Position numbers and translations under genes: made by a program. The notes beneath the pieces are model-generated. The model did no database searches and was not told the DNA's origin. It worked only from the letters and a program-made list of their open reading frames with translations. From Spirosomataceae bacterium TFI 002 (GTDB lineage: Bacteria > Bacteroidota > Bacteroidia > Cytophagales > Spirosomataceae), in contig LT907983.1 in the NCBI GenBank assembly GCA_900230115.1, positions 1,922,001-1,986,000 on the forward strand: a DNA stretch of 64,000 bases, in the 5' to 3' direction. Positions within the stretch are counted from its first letter, which is position 1, and every line of letters begins with the position of its first letter. Below are positions 43,656 through 53,981 of this stretch, piece by piece.

Positions 43656-46652
43656 TTAAAATCCAATGTTAAGTCCCACTACAACATTCTTGAGCATTGG
43701 GCTACTTTCGCCACCACCTCTCTCAGGATCGTACTCTTTCAACTTTGGACTTTTTGTCCACGTTACTGGGTTTGTAGCAGTAGTGTATACTCTCAAACTA
43801 TTGAAGAAACTTTTCTCCATAGCTGGGAATGTATAACCAAGAGATAGGTTTCTTACTCTCAAGTATGAACCATCTACGTATCCAATTGTGCTCCAATAAA
43901 GTGTAGAAGCCCCTGAGATGTTAGCATTTGGACGAGGATACTCATTTGTTGGATTCTCTGGTGTCCAGTAGTCAATTATTGTAGTACTGTTACTTAAATT
44001 AGACTGACGATCGTATCTTCCCAAGAAAGATGGGCTGATAGTTTGTCCCCAACGAGCAAAAAGATAAACGTTAAGATCGAAGCCTTTGTAAGTTACTTTG
44101 TTGTTAAATCCACCAAACCAATTTGGTCTGTTTTGACCTGCTAAAACGATTCTGTCATTTACAGCATCTATTTTACCGTCACCGTTCTGGTCTCTTACTT
44201 TGATATCACCAGGGATTTGACCAAATAATGCAGCCTGATCAGCTTCAGAAGTTTGCCAGATACCTAATTTCTCATAATCATAAAACACATTTATAGGCTG
44301 TCCTACAAACCAACCATTTCCGATATCATCAACACCTTCGGTTACTAGAGACACAATACGCTCCTTGTTGTGAGTGAATGTAAGTGTACTGTTCCAAGTG
44401 AAATCATTTGTTCTCACGTTAACTGAATTAATTGCAACTTCCACACCGTTGTTTCTAGTTTTACCAATATTCTGGTAAACTGTTTTTACACCAGTAGTAG
44501 GTGGAAGACCTCTTGGTAGCAATAGATCCGAAGTACGAGTGTCATAAATATCCACTGTTGCGGTTAACCTATTATTCAAAAAGCCCATATCCAAACCTAA
44601 GTTTTGAGTTTTTGATAACTCCCATCCAGCTGCTGCATTACCCAATAATGGAGAGAATGTAAATCCTTGAAAACTAGCTTCTCCAAATGCCATTGGCACT
44701 CTTGCAAGCGTACTTTGAGTTCCATAAGGAGAGATACCTGAATTACCAGCTACACCATAACTTAATCTTAGCTTAAGGTCAGAGAATAGGTTTTGATTTT
44801 TCATGAAATCCTCATCACCCACTTGCCATGCAACCGCTACAGAAGGGAAAAACGCCCACTTGTTACCAGCAGATAGCCTTGATGCACCATCAGCACGGTT
44901 TGTAAGTGTAAGCAAATACTTACTCTTGTAGTTGTAGTTTAAACGACCTGCAAAAGAAAGCACGTTCCATTTTTCAAATTCACTACTGATCGCAATATTG
45001 CTAGGAGCATTTCCTAAAGCATAATACAACTGAGCTGGCAATAGTTGAGATTGACCAGAAGCCGAAACATTGTCAGATAGATTCTCTACATAACTACTCA
45101 AAGCAGTTAAAGTAAAGCTATGATCATTAATCTCTTTGCTAAAAGTTAAAATGTTATCCCAGTTAATGAATCTACTGTTTGAAGAGCTCATTGATGAGAA
45201 ACTATTTCCTCCGTTACGGCTGATAGTATTAGACGACTCAAAAAGACCTTCACGAGAGAATCCAATATTTGCTCCAAAGTTAGACCTGAAAGTCAAGCTC
45301 TTAAGAAGCTTAAACTCCGCATAAACATTCGAAAGGATATTTGTTTTTTTACCCGTATTAGAGAATGCATCTGGCTGCTCATCTGCCAATGGACTAATAG
45401 ATGAACCGCTTAAAGGAAATGTGATAAAATTACCATCTGCATCGTAAATTGTTCCTAAAGGAATAATTTTGTTAGCCATGTTAAGAGGATCTCTCCTGTA
45501 GTCTTCATCTCTAGTTGTAACTTGACTCTGAAGTCCTACTTTCACCTTTTTTGTGATTGTTTGGTCAATATTTGCTCTTAAAGAGTATCTCTTTGACTCA
45601 TCAAACTTCAAAATCCCTTTTTCGTTGAAATAATCTAGTGAGAAAAACACCTTTGTATTTTCCGTACCAGCATTAACCCCTACGTTGTAGTTCTGTTGCG
45701 TACCATTTCTGAATAGCTCTTTTTGATAATCGATCCACTCATTATTTTGAACTGCAAGAAGCTCTTGAGAATTAAAGATTTTCGCATCATCAGCTACAGA
45801 GTTCCATCTACCAGCTGCTCTGTTTGCCTCTCTTTTAATTGCCGCATAACCTGGGCCATCCAAAACTGAAGGGTAACGTGATACTTTAGAAGTACCATAA
45901 TACGTATTGAAAGATACCCTAGCTTTACCAGTAGACCCTTTCTTAGTAGTTACGATTACAATACCATTTGCTCCTTGCCAGCCATAAATAGCAGTAGAAG
46001 AAGCATCTTTTAAGAATTCCATTGACTCAATATCATTTGGATTGATATTGTTGATATTACCAGTCTGAATTCCGTCAACAATGAATAATGGGCCATTACC
46101 AGCACCAATTGAGCGATTTCCACGAATGGCGATATTAATTCCAGAAGATGCAGAACCATTACTTCTTGTAATGTCCACACCAGCAACCTTACCTTGAATA
46201 GACTCCAAAGGGCTTTGAGCTGGAACCTGTCTAATATCCTCACTTTTTATTGAGGTTACTGCTCCAGTAAGATCACGCTTACGAACTGTACCATAACCAA
46301 TCACGACAACCTCTGAAAGCTCCTCTGAGTTCTCTACCAATGTTACATTTACAACAGACTTACCACTAACAGGAACAGTTTGAGTTGTAAAACCAATAAA
46401 GCTAAACACCAGATTAGCGTTTCTGTCAGGAACCTGAATTGTAAAGTTTCCCAATGCATCTGAGGTGGTTCCATTTGAACTACCTTCCACAATAACGGAA
46501 GCACCAGGAAGTGCCTCATTATTTGCAATAGTAACCTTTCCAGTTACTTTAACTTGAGCAAATGAGCCAAACGAAATAATCGTTAAGAACATCATTGCCC
46601 AACTAAACCTCTTGAACCCTTTTTTGGGTGAGAGCAGTACAGCTTTTGCCAT
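43656..46652 (-). CDS. SusC/RagA-family TonB-linked outer-membrane transporter
   Basis: A 998-residue protein. A signal peptide is followed by a carboxypeptidase-regulatory-like domain ('VKVTGKVTIANNEALPGAS'). A TonB-box-like segment ('SEVVVIGYGTVRKRDLTGAV') comes next, then the plug with 'NPNDIESMEFLKDASSTAIY' and 'GIVIVTTKKG', and a ~22-strand barrel ending 'VVGLNIGF'. It imports glycans bound by the SusD partner. A TTGTG-N20-TAAATTTG promoter and TTTCGTTT motifs lie upstream. Confidence 0.96.
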   Translation of the reverse strand: MAKAVLLSPKKGFKRFSWAMMFLTIISFGSFAQVKVTGKVTIANNEALPGASVIVEGSSNGTTSDALGNFTIQVPDRNANLVFSFIGFTTQTVPVSGKSVVNVTLVENSEELSEVVVIGYGTVRKRDLTGAVTSIKSEDIRQVPAQSPLESIQGKVAGVDITRSNGSASSGINIAIRGNRSIGAGNGPLFIVDGIQTGNINNINPNDIESMEFLKDASSTAIYGWQGANGIVIVTTKKGSTGKARVSFNTYYGTSKVSRYPSVLDGPGYAAIKREANRAAGRWNSVADDAKIFNSQELLAVQNNEWIDYQKELFRNGTQQNYNVGVNAGTENTKVFFSLDYFNEKGILKFDESKRYSLRANIDQTITKKVKVGLQSQVTTRDEDYRRDPLNMANKIIPLGTIYDADGNFITFPLSGSSISPLADEQPDAFSNTGKKTNILSNVYAEFKLLKSLTFRSNFGANIGFSREGLFESSNTISRNGGNSFSSMSSSNSRFINWDNILTFSKEINDHSFTLTALSSYVENLSDNVSASGQSQLLPAQLYYALGNAPSNIAISSEFEKWNVLSFAGRLNYNYKSKYLLTLTNRADGASRLSAGNKWAFFPSVAVAWQVGDEDFMKNQNLFSDLKLRLSYGVAGNSGISPYGTQSTLARVPMAFGEASFQGFTFSPLLGNAAAGWELSKTQNLGLDMGFLNNRLTATVDIYDTRTSDLLLPRGLPPTTGVKTVYQNIGKTRNNGVEVAINSVNVRTNDFTWNSTLTFTHNKERIVSLVTEGVDDIGNGWFVGQPINVFYDYEKLGIWQTSEADQAALFGQIPGDIKVRDQNGDGKIDAVNDRIVLAGQNRPNWFGGFNNKVTYKGFDLNVYLFARWGQTISPSFLGRYDRQSNLSNSTTIIDYWTPENPTNEYPRPNANISGASTLYWSTIGYVDGSYLRVRNLSLGYTFPAMEKSFFNSLRVYTTATNPVTWTKSPKLKEYDPERGGGESSPMLKNVVVGLNIGF

Positions 46653-46690
46653 AGAATAATTAGATTAAGTGTTAAATAAAATGACTGATA

Positions 46691-46830
46691 ATTTTCGTTT
46701 ATTTTTATATTCTTTCGATTGAGTGGAAATGAATATTAAATTCACAATAATTAATACAAATTTATATTCGTATAATTAAATAATCACAACATATGTCAAT
46801 ATTTATTTTCGTTTACTTTCGTTTATTTAC
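46691..46830 (-). promoter_or_regulatory. SusC promoter flanked by TTTCGTTT motifs
   Basis: The minus strand carries TTGTG (46789-46785), a 20-base spacer and TAAATTTG (46764-46757), a good Bacteroidota promoter giving a ~95-base leader. ATTTTCGTTTA occurs at 46691-46701, and a double copy (TTTTCGTTTACTTTCGTTTA) lies within 46803-46830. They flank the promoter as expected for a DeoR-type operator pair. Confidence 0.6.
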
Positions 46831-47201
46831 TAAATCTCATTAGGCGTAGATCATCTCACCTTCTAAAAAACAGCCATTTGGAGCTGTAAGGCTAATATTC
46901 AGGGCATTATACAACCCAAGGATTTATTTTTTCGAAATAAGGAATTCACGGCAAACACAAACGAAAGAAAAGGAAAGTGTTCTCAAATTAACATCAATTA
47001 AGGGCAAAAAACGGTCCAAAATAAGAGCTGAAATCAAGGTAATTGCCCAAAACTCATGCTGTAAAACAGTCGGTTTTGGATAAAAAACTTGTGGAAACTT
47101 CGTAAAATTGGAATAAAACATCACTCCAAAAAAGAAGGATTGCCCTTACTCCGACTAAATTGAAAATCAATGACATAGACATAAATAGAGCTAATTTTCA
47201 C
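46831..47201. other. Intergenic region, no gene seen
   Basis: AT-rich spacer between the SusC promoter region and the terminator of the upstream operon. Short frames here lack coding character, and I see no structured RNA. Confidence 0.5.
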
Positions 47202-47247
47202 AAAAAAAAAGAGGGCTTATCGGTGTAACATAAATACCGAAGCCCTC
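47202..47247 (-). terminator. Terminator ending the pectin-degradation operon
   Basis: On the minus strand a GAGGGCTTCGGT / ACCGATAAGCCCTC stem is followed by nine T. It lies about 70 bases after the DUF1593 stop at 47315 and isolates the long upstream operon from SusC. Confidence 0.85.
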
Positions 47248-47314
47248 CTTCTTCTTAATTACTAATTCAACAACAAGGTTATAATACCCCCAATGGATAC
47301 ATTTCAGCTATCTT

Positions 47315-48766
47315 TTATTCTACCTGCACAACGATTCGTTGGTAACGGTTTAGCTTTGGAGAGCCATTATCTGACACCTCACATATAATATGAATGGTTT
47401 GTCCTGCTCTTGCATCTGATGGTACTACAAATGAGGCTTTGGATGAAGTAGCATTTTGAATTTTAACTTTACCACTGTAAGAGTCAACATCACTGTATTG
47501 CCACCATCTAATTGCTATTTGGTCGCCATCAGGGTCTGTTGAGCCTTTTGCGTTTAGTTTTATTTTCTGTCCTATTTTTGCATTTAAGTTCTGCTTTGTC
47601 TTTGTAACTACAACCGGTGGATGATTAGCCTGATCATATTCTTTAACACACCAGTCCGCACGAGCAGCAAAATCATTTTGAAGTGCGTCAGACCATTGCC
47701 AAGTTGGCTTAAAATACTCCTTATAAGCAGAATTGTTATTTACTGTAGCACCTTCACGAGTTGCGTTTCTGCCCCAGCCTGAGCTACCATACCAGCGACC
47801 TTCGGGATATTGATACCCTTCTACATGAACTGGGTCCAGCCAAGTATTCTCACGAACCTTCACATATCTTCCAGCCCAACCACCCCAATCAGGTGATTCC
47901 ATATTTCTTAAACCCGTATGAATATTATGAATAAAAGCGGGAGAGTCACCTTCTGACCTGAAGTCGCCTTCTTCGAATCCCTTGTCATCAGAGCCGTGAG
48001 ACTTATATAGCGAACACAATGCTCCGTGGTTTTGTAAAATATTCTCTTTCATCCATTTCGCTTCGAAATATGGCAGCATCTCTGCTGGCTGAATGGTTTT
48101 CCATCGATAGGCCAAGGCCTCAAATTGATCGGAGATAATTGTCAAGATATTGTACTTACCCCAATGTGGTCGAATGTACCCTTGATAAGTAGCGTCTTGC
48201 TCCCAAATAAAGAAAAATCGTATTTTATTGGCTACATATTCCATTTTTTCTGGATGCTCTTCTTCTATTGTTTTTAGTGCTCGTGCTATGGTGTTTGTAC
48301 CACCCCAAGCTTGTATCCATATCGGATTATTGTCGGTTTCATCCAAAAGAACTTTGACAATGTGTTGCGAACCAGGTGTAATCAATTCCATTTCGCCTTC
48401 TGTTTCAACATTCCCTAAGAAATTCACAGATTTCAAATAGTCAGGTGTAGGATAGCCTTTTTCATGTTTTATCAAATTTGGATAAACCTCTGTGTATGCA
48501 GCCAAATATGGATCTATCCAGTCATCTCCTGCCCATTTGTGGCCATGCCAGTGGTATTGAGAGCTAGAAGTAATGATACCTTCAATATCCATCTCGTTGG
48601 CGTAGAGTAGAAACCTTACCATAGAACACTCGTCATCTATTTCACCATCCGAGGTAATGATTACTCGCGTTTTTGCCTCATTGCTAGACTGAGCAATGCT
48701 GCTTATTGATCCCACAATTAAAAGGATCAAAATACCTAAGAGTTTAAACTTGAAGTTCGGTTTCAT
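47315..48766 (-). CDS. DUF1593 nucleoside-hydrolase-like secreted protein (copy B)
   Basis: About 483 residues from the ATG at 48766, which begins a signal peptide; the codons upstream overlap the GH105 gene. The N-terminal domain has the nucleoside-hydrolase calcium motif in the form 'TSDGEIDDECSMVRFLLYAN', then 'WIQAWGGTNTIARAL'. The C-terminal ~90 residues form an immunoglobulin-like DUF1593 domain ('NAKGSTDPDGDQIAIRWWQY'). The family has no settled function. Nucleoside hydrolases cleave beta-ribofuranosyl bonds, so in an apiose locus this may act on a furanoside such as beta-D-apiofuranose; that is inference. Confidence 0.85.
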   Translation of the reverse strand: MKPNFKFKLLGILILLIVGSISSIAQSSNEAKTRVIITSDGEIDDECSMVRFLLYANEMDIEGIITSSSQYHWHGHKWAGDDWIDPYLAAYTEVYPNLIKHEKGYPTPDYLKSVNFLGNVETEGEMELITPGSQHIVKVLLDETDNNPIWIQAWGGTNTIARALKTIEEEHPEKMEYVANKIRFFFIWEQDATYQGYIRPHWGKYNILTIISDQFEALAYRWKTIQPAEMLPYFEAKWMKENILQNHGALCSLYKSHGSDDKGFEEGDFRSEGDSPAFIHNIHTGLRNMESPDWGGWAGRYVKVRENTWLDPVHVEGYQYPEGRWYGSSGWGRNATREGATVNNNSAYKEYFKPTWQWSDALQNDFAARADWCVKEYDQANHPPVVVTKTKQNLNAKIGQKIKLNAKGSTDPDGDQIAIRWWQYSDVDSYSGKVKIQNATSSKASFVVPSDARAGQTIHIICEVSDNGSPKLNRYQRIVVQVE

Positions 48767-48825
48767 AATTGTCATATTCATTGGTGATTGAAGGTTCGTT
48801 CTATTCTTAACTATCAGCATGTTTC

Positions 48826-50199
48826 TCATTTCTTTGGCCATTCACTTTTTTTAATAAAATGAAAAGTACTATTCACAGAGTTTGCCTGAGGTTTTTGAAT
48901 CTCAATTTTGTCATTTTGAAGCAAGCGGATCATTTCTGCCCCAGCGTATAATACAGGACCATAACCATGTGTTGCATGAATGCTTGCTCCTCGATTTGCA
49001 TAATACACGTTGTCATGAGCAAATGTAGTTGCCTCACAAGTACCATCAACCCCTCCATCTGCTAAAACTCGAGATTTTGTTGCATTCCATCCTGTAATGG
49101 CTATTGGGCCGTATACATGACTTACCCATCCCTCATTAATACCTTTTGCAATGGCAAATGTGAACATTGCAGTGCATGATGTTTCCAAAAAAGTATCATT
49201 TTTGTTCAGCATATTATGCCAAAATCCAGTCCCATCCTGAAGGTTTGCTATTCCTCTAATGGTTGAACGATAAAGGTGTAAAACCTTATCTCTTCCTTCA
49301 TAATCTTCTGGTAAAATGCTAAGCAATTCTGCCATGGTCATGAGTGCCCAACCATTTGCCCTACCCCAGTAAAAACGTGGGTCATATTCTCCTGAAGTGA
49401 CACTCCAGCCGTGGTCAAAAAGCTCATTTTCGGGAATGTACAATCTCTCTGAAAATTGAAGTACTTGCTTCACCGCATCATCGTAATATTTTTTATCACC
49501 AGTAAGCTTACCCATATTGGCTAAAAACGGTACACTCATGTACAAATCATCGGCCCAAATAGATTCATACTGTGGCCTATTACGAGTTAATGTGCCATCA
49601 GGTAATCTATAATGCTCATTTGTTATAAAATCTGCTGTGCGATTAATTATAGGGAGGTACTTTTCATTTTTAGTCTTTAGGTACGTCTTTATCATAGATG
49701 CTCCTATAGAACCACAATCATCAAGAGCATGAAAATTTAATATCCTTCCCCAGCCACCAATTTTTTCCTTGTGAATTTGGCTTTTGTTTTTCTCAAAATA
49801 AGGAAGGTTATTAACTACGTAATCGAAGAACTGCACATTATTGGCGAAGAATGTTTTATCTCCAGTGATGTCATCTAAATAATCAAAAGCAGAAAGCACA
49901 ACACCATTGGTATAAGAGTATTCACTCGAAAACCCTTCAGATGGCACCGCATTGACATTGAATTTAGAAAAATCGGTGATTTGTTTACCTGATTTTGCAT
50001 CTACAATTGTGTGTGGGCTTGATGCCTCATAAAAACCACGAATACGATGTAAAACAGACTTAATACTGTCAATATTTGGGTATTCGTAATTCACTTCATA
50101 CACAGGAACTCTTGAAAATTCTTGCTGGGCAAATACGAAAGAACTTAACAAAACAAGGCTGACACTAAATAAGTATCGAACAGACTTTACTGTTTTCAT
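48826..50199 (-). CDS. GH105/GH88-type unsaturated uronyl hydrolase
   Basis: A 457-residue exported enzyme with a signal peptide (to 'SFVFAQ'). The (alpha/alpha)6 barrel has GH105-like features: 'LNFHALDDCGSIGASMI', 'SIWADDLYMSVPFLANMG', 'FYWGRANGWALMTMAELL' and 'GFWHNMLN'. It hydrates the 4,5-unsaturated uronic acid left by pectate lyases, so it acts after the two PL1 enzymes of this operon. The split between GH105 and GH88 is by impression. Confidence 0.88.
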   Translation of the reverse strand: MKTVKSVRYLFSVSLVLLSSFVFAQQEFSRVPVYEVNYEYPNIDSIKSVLHRIRGFYEASSPHTIVDAKSGKQITDFSKFNVNAVPSEGFSSEYSYTNGVVLSAFDYLDDITGDKTFFANNVQFFDYVVNNLPYFEKNKSQIHKEKIGGWGRILNFHALDDCGSIGASMIKTYLKTKNEKYLPIINRTADFITNEHYRLPDGTLTRNRPQYESIWADDLYMSVPFLANMGKLTGDKKYYDDAVKQVLQFSERLYIPENELFDHGWSVTSGEYDPRFYWGRANGWALMTMAELLSILPEDYEGRDKVLHLYRSTIRGIANLQDGTGFWHNMLNKNDTFLETSCTAMFTFAIAKGINEGWVSHVYGPIAITGWNATKSRVLADGGVDGTCEATTFAHDNVYYANRGASIHATHGYGPVLYAGAEMIRLLQNDKIEIQKPQANSVNSTFHFIKKSEWPKK

Positions 50200-50244
50200 A
50201 AAAGAAAGGGATGGATTGATTTTAAAATAATGAACTAAATACCT

Positions 50245-51636
50245 CTACTGCAACGAATTAATGTACCTCTCTAACCATGTGTACCCATCTCCAGCATTTC
50301 CATTTCTATCTTCTGGATTTGATATGTTTAGGTTATTCTTCTTTTCCCACGCATCTGGCATACCGTCGTGATCGGTGTCAACTGGAGCTACTTTACTTTT
50401 TAGTATTGGCCAGCCTCCCACGTCAGACTGAGTATCTATAATTCCTGATTTCTTAGAAACATCTTTTAGGCTTTTACTCTTCTTATAAGAAGCACCTTCG
50501 TAAGTAGCAACTCCCTCTTTCGCATCTTTCACTATTCTTTGGTCAACCACATCTCTTTTTGGTAATATGGCTCCTGCGTTTTCTAAGACCAACTTATATG
50601 CCTCTTCGGCAGATTGCTGATTGATTGGCATCGCTTCCCAAGGGCTCTCCATTTTCACGTACTTAAGATTTTCCGCACCACCAGATGGTTGCACTCCACC
50701 GTCCCAGTTATTGGCTGTAACTTTTTCATTACCTTCTATCACATTGCCAGCTACATACCATTTACCAAAATCTGAAGTAACCTTTCGCATTGAAGGATTT
50801 ACCAATCGTGATGAAGTTTCACCCGGACTTGTTGCAGGGCCTGATTTGTAATAATTAGCTACAATATTGAATTTTGAAAAATTGAACTTATCGTTGCCCG
50901 CTTGCTGATTTTCTCCTCCATAGCAACTGCTGTAACCCCAATTGTATAACACATTGTTTCTGTAGTCTGTATATCCAGAACCCGATGCCATTCTAGGATT
51001 TCGACTTCCGTGAGAAGCGATTAAATTATGGTGATAAGAACCAAAGTTCGAACCCCATATTCCACCAAAACCGTGTGCTCCCTTGATGTGATTAGAGTTA
51101 AACATGCTTTCTGAAATGATACACCACTGTACAGTAATACTATCACAATGATAAATTGACATGGTCTCATCTACACTCCAACTTGCAGAAACATGATCCA
51201 AAATAAGATGCTTTACATATCTGCTTGAAACGGCATCTGCATCTTCACCAGACTCATTGCCTAGCCTCAAGCGAATGTATCTGATGATAACGTGATCTGC
51301 TTCAATTACTAAAGGGTTTCTTTTCAAACAAATACCGTCTCCTGGAGCTGTTTGCCCTGCAATAGTTAAATAAGGATTTTTTACAACAAGAGGACTTTGA
51401 AGGTCAATCGTCCCCGAAATTCTAAAAATGACTATTCTTGCACCCTCAGCTTCAACGGCTGCTCTTAAACTTCCTTTACCAGTGTCATTAAGGTTTGTTA
51501 CTTCAAAAACCACACCTCCACGACCACCTTTTGAGTATTTTCCATAGCCTTCCGCAGTTGGAAACGCCAACTGTTGACCAAAAGATGCAAAGGCAAAAGA
51601 AGAGAATGCCAATATGCTTAAAATGATATTTTTCAT
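50245..51636 (-). CDS. PL1-type pectate lyase (copy 2)
   Basis: A 463-residue secreted protein: signal peptide to 'SFGQ', then a right-handed parallel beta-helix with 'LTIAGQTAPGDGICL', 'LILDHVSASWSVDETMSIY', 'HHNLIASHGSRNPRMASGSG' and 'NNVLYNWG'. The Arg/Pro-Arg region matches the PL1 catalytic Arg site. The C-terminus has a calcium-loop motif 'DTDHDGMPDAWEKKN'. It cleaves polygalacturonate by beta-elimination. It is a near paralog of the next gene, seven bases apart, suggesting tandem duplication. Confidence 0.9.
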   Translation of the reverse strand: MKNIILSILAFSSFAFASFGQQLAFPTAEGYGKYSKGGRGGVVFEVTNLNDTGKGSLRAAVEAEGARIVIFRISGTIDLQSPLVVKNPYLTIAGQTAPGDGICLKRNPLVIEADHVIIRYIRLRLGNESGEDADAVSSRYVKHLILDHVSASWSVDETMSIYHCDSITVQWCIISESMFNSNHIKGAHGFGGIWGSNFGSYHHNLIASHGSRNPRMASGSGYTDYRNNVLYNWGYSSCYGGENQQAGNDKFNFSKFNIVANYYKSGPATSPGETSSRLVNPSMRKVTSDFGKWYVAGNVIEGNEKVTANNWDGGVQPSGGAENLKYVKMESPWEAMPINQQSAEEAYKLVLENAGAILPKRDVVDQRIVKDAKEGVATYEGASYKKSKSLKDVSKKSGIIDTQSDVGGWPILKSKVAPVDTDHDGMPDAWEKKNNLNISNPEDRNGNAGDGYTWLERYINSLQ

Positions 51637-51643
51637 CGTTTGA

Positions 51644-53071
51644 TTATTTAATGCTGTTCAAATATTTCTCAAGCATGGTATATCCATCTGAGCCTACTTT
51701 ATTGCTATCTTTTGGGTCTTTTTTGTTCAATTTGTTTTGGTCTTCCCATGCATCTGGCATTCCATCATGGTCTGTATCTAGTGGTGCTGCTGTACTTTTT
51801 AATTCTGGCCAGCCGCCCACATCGTTTTGAGAATCTATAATTCCGCATTTCTTTGATTTATCAGGAACTTCATAAAACTTCTCATAAGAAGAACCTTCAA
51901 AAGTGGCAAGACCGGTTCGGGCTTCATTTATAATACGAGTATCAACGGCATCTCTTTTTGGTAAACTAGCTCCTGCTTTTGCAAGAACAGAATTAAAAGC
52001 CTCCTTAGCAGATTGCTGATTTATTGCCATGGCTGCCCATGGTTTATCTAGTTTTAAACTTGGAATCGCTGCCAAGTTTTCAGGGTTACTTTCTTGCACA
52101 CCTTGAATAGCGGTTAATGCAGGGGATACGCCTTTCCAATTGTCGCTGGTTACCTCTTTACTTCCTACCATTTCATTATCTGCGATATACCACTTACCAT
52201 AATCGCTATTTCCGTTACGTGACCACGGAGCTGCGATTTGAGAGGTTAATCTACCTGGTTGGGTAGCTGGACCTGGTTTGTAATAATTTGCAACTATATT
52301 TATGTTAGCGAAATTAAATTTATCGTTGCCTTTTTGCACAGATTCTGCACCATAAGTAGACTCAAATCCCCAATTGTAAATCACGTTGTTTCGGTAATCT
52401 ACATTTCCGCATCCTGAAGCCAAACGAATGTTTCGGTTAGAATTATTGGCAATTAAGTTATGGTGATATGTACTGTAATTAGAACCCCAAATTCCACCAA
52501 ATCCATGATTGCCTTTTGTGGGGTGCTTAGAATCAAACAAGCTCTCCGAAATAATACACCATTGTACGGTTGTATATTCCCCATGATAGATAGACATAAC
52601 TTCGTCAATACTCCAACTGGCCGAAACATGGTCTAAAATGAGATTTTTTACATACCTGCTTGAAACTGCATCAGCATCTTTTAGAGCTTCGTCTCCAAAC
52701 CTTACTCGGATATAGCGAATAATAACTTCATCCGCATTAATCATAAGCGGGTATTTTCTAAGGCAAATACCATCTCCTGGTGCCGTTTGACCAGCAATGG
52801 TTAAATATGGGTTTTCAATACGTAGGTCACTTTCAAGTGTAATGGTTCCTGAAACTCTAAATACCACTGTTCTAGGACCTTTGGCTTCTACCGCTGCTCT
52901 TAAACTTCCAGCACCGCTATCATTTAAATTGGTTACTTCATATACAACACCACCACGACCGCCTTTGGTGAATTTCCCATAGCCTTCTGCTGTTGGAAAT
53001 GCTAGCTGCTGTGACCAACAAGCCGTAACGACTGCTAGCGAAACTAAAACCGTTAATATTATATTTCTCAT
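51644..53071 (-). CDS. PL1-type pectate lyase (copy 1)
   Basis: A 475-residue paralog of the downstream lyase with the same order: signal peptide, beta-helix ('LILDHVSASWSIDEVMSIYH', 'NNSNRNIRLASGCGNVDYR'), and the C-terminal 'DTDHDGMPDAWEDQN' calcium-binding loop. The two differ in a loop near residues 315-335, so they may prefer different substitution patterns on the galacturonan backbone. Confidence 0.9.
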   Translation of the reverse strand: MRNIILTVLVSLAVVTACWSQQLAFPTAEGYGKFTKGGRGGVVYEVTNLNDSGAGSLRAAVEAKGPRTVVFRVSGTITLESDLRIENPYLTIAGQTAPGDGICLRKYPLMINADEVIIRYIRVRFGDEALKDADAVSSRYVKNLILDHVSASWSIDEVMSIYHGEYTTVQWCIISESLFDSKHPTKGNHGFGGIWGSNYSTYHHNLIANNSNRNIRLASGCGNVDYRNNVIYNWGFESTYGAESVQKGNDKFNFANINIVANYYKPGPATQPGRLTSQIAAPWSRNGNSDYGKWYIADNEMVGSKEVTSDNWKGVSPALTAIQGVQESNPENLAAIPSLKLDKPWAAMAINQQSAKEAFNSVLAKAGASLPKRDAVDTRIINEARTGLATFEGSSYEKFYEVPDKSKKCGIIDSQNDVGGWPELKSTAAPLDTDHDGMPDAWEDQNKLNKKDPKDSNKVGSDGYTMLEKYLNSIK

Positions 53072-53098
53072 TATTTTATTATTTATCTAATTCTTCAA

Positions 53099-53929
53099 TT
53101 AAAAATTAAAATCAGCAGGATCTGGGCCAAAACGCTTACCTTGATCAAGAGCATCTAAGGAGGTCATGTCCTCTTTTGATATTTCGAAATCAAATATTTC
53201 AGAGTTTTCGATTATTCTATGCCTGTGAACAGACTTTGGAATTGTCACTATTCCATGTTGAAGGTTCCAGCGAAGAGTAATTTGAGCAGGGGTCTTTTGG
53301 TACCTCTTCGCCAAATCCTTAACCAAGTCTACTTCCATGATATGACCTTGCATTAAGGGGCTCCATGCTTCCATTTGAATATTATTTTCTTTACAAAAAG
53401 CCAACAACTCGGGTTGAAGCAAATATGGGTGACACTCCATTTGATTTACAGCAGGCACAACTTTACAGTCAGCAAGAATATCTTTGAGATTGTTTTCTAA
53501 AAAGTTGCTAACACCAATAGCCTTTGCCCTACCACTGGCATAAATCTCCTCCATTGCTTTCCACGTTTCTTGATAGCAATCTTTTACCGGCCAGTGTACC
53601 AAATATAAATCCACGTAATCAACTCTAAGTCGGTTAAGACTTTCGTCAAAAGCTGCTAAAGTTCGCTTTTCACGCTGATCGTCATTCCAAACCTTCGTTG
53701 TGAGAAAAATCTCTCCTCTAGGAACTTCACTCTCCGCAATGGCTTTACCTACACCAATCTCATTTCCATACACCGAAGCAGTGTCTATACTTCTATACCC
53801 TTTTATTAAGGCAAACTTTACTGCATTTTCTACCTCTGTACCATCTTCTGCTTGATATACACCTAAGCCTAGCCAAGGCATTTTAGAACCATTGTTTAAA
53901 ACCGTAAAATTGTTAATGCTTGTCATCAT
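53099..53929 (-). CDS. Aldo/keto reductase
   Basis: A 276-residue cytoplasmic NADPH-dependent reductase of the AKR family (2,5-diketogluconate reductase-like). The tetrad is visible: Asp and Tyr in 'RSIDTASVYGNE', Lys in 'FLTTKVWND', His in 'DLYLVHWPV'. The cofactor region is 'TIPKSVHRHRIIEN'. Within a pectin/apiose operon it could reduce a released sugar or uronate, for example apiose or a keto-uronate. The substrate is not readable from sequence. Confidence 0.88.
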   Translation of the reverse strand: MMTSINNFTVLNNGSKMPWLGLGVYQAEDGTEVENAVKFALIKGYRSIDTASVYGNEIGVGKAIAESEVPRGEIFLTTKVWNDDQREKRTLAAFDESLNRLRVDYVDLYLVHWPVKDCYQETWKAMEEIYASGRAKAIGVSNFLENNLKDILADCKVVPAVNQMECHPYLLQPELLAFCKENNIQMEAWSPLMQGHIMEVDLVKDLAKRYQKTPAQITLRWNLQHGIVTIPKSVHRHRIIENSEIFDFEISKEDMTSLDALDQGKRFGPDPADFNF

Positions 53930-53981
53930 AATTTCAAATTTTATCTATCCTTAAAATTGCTTCCTCATTTATCTAAAAATA

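Noticed and set aside
46924-47124. A 66-codon minus-strand frame in the SusC upstream region
   Set aside because: It lies in an AT-rich spacer before a strong terminator, with no start signal or domain; not protein-like.
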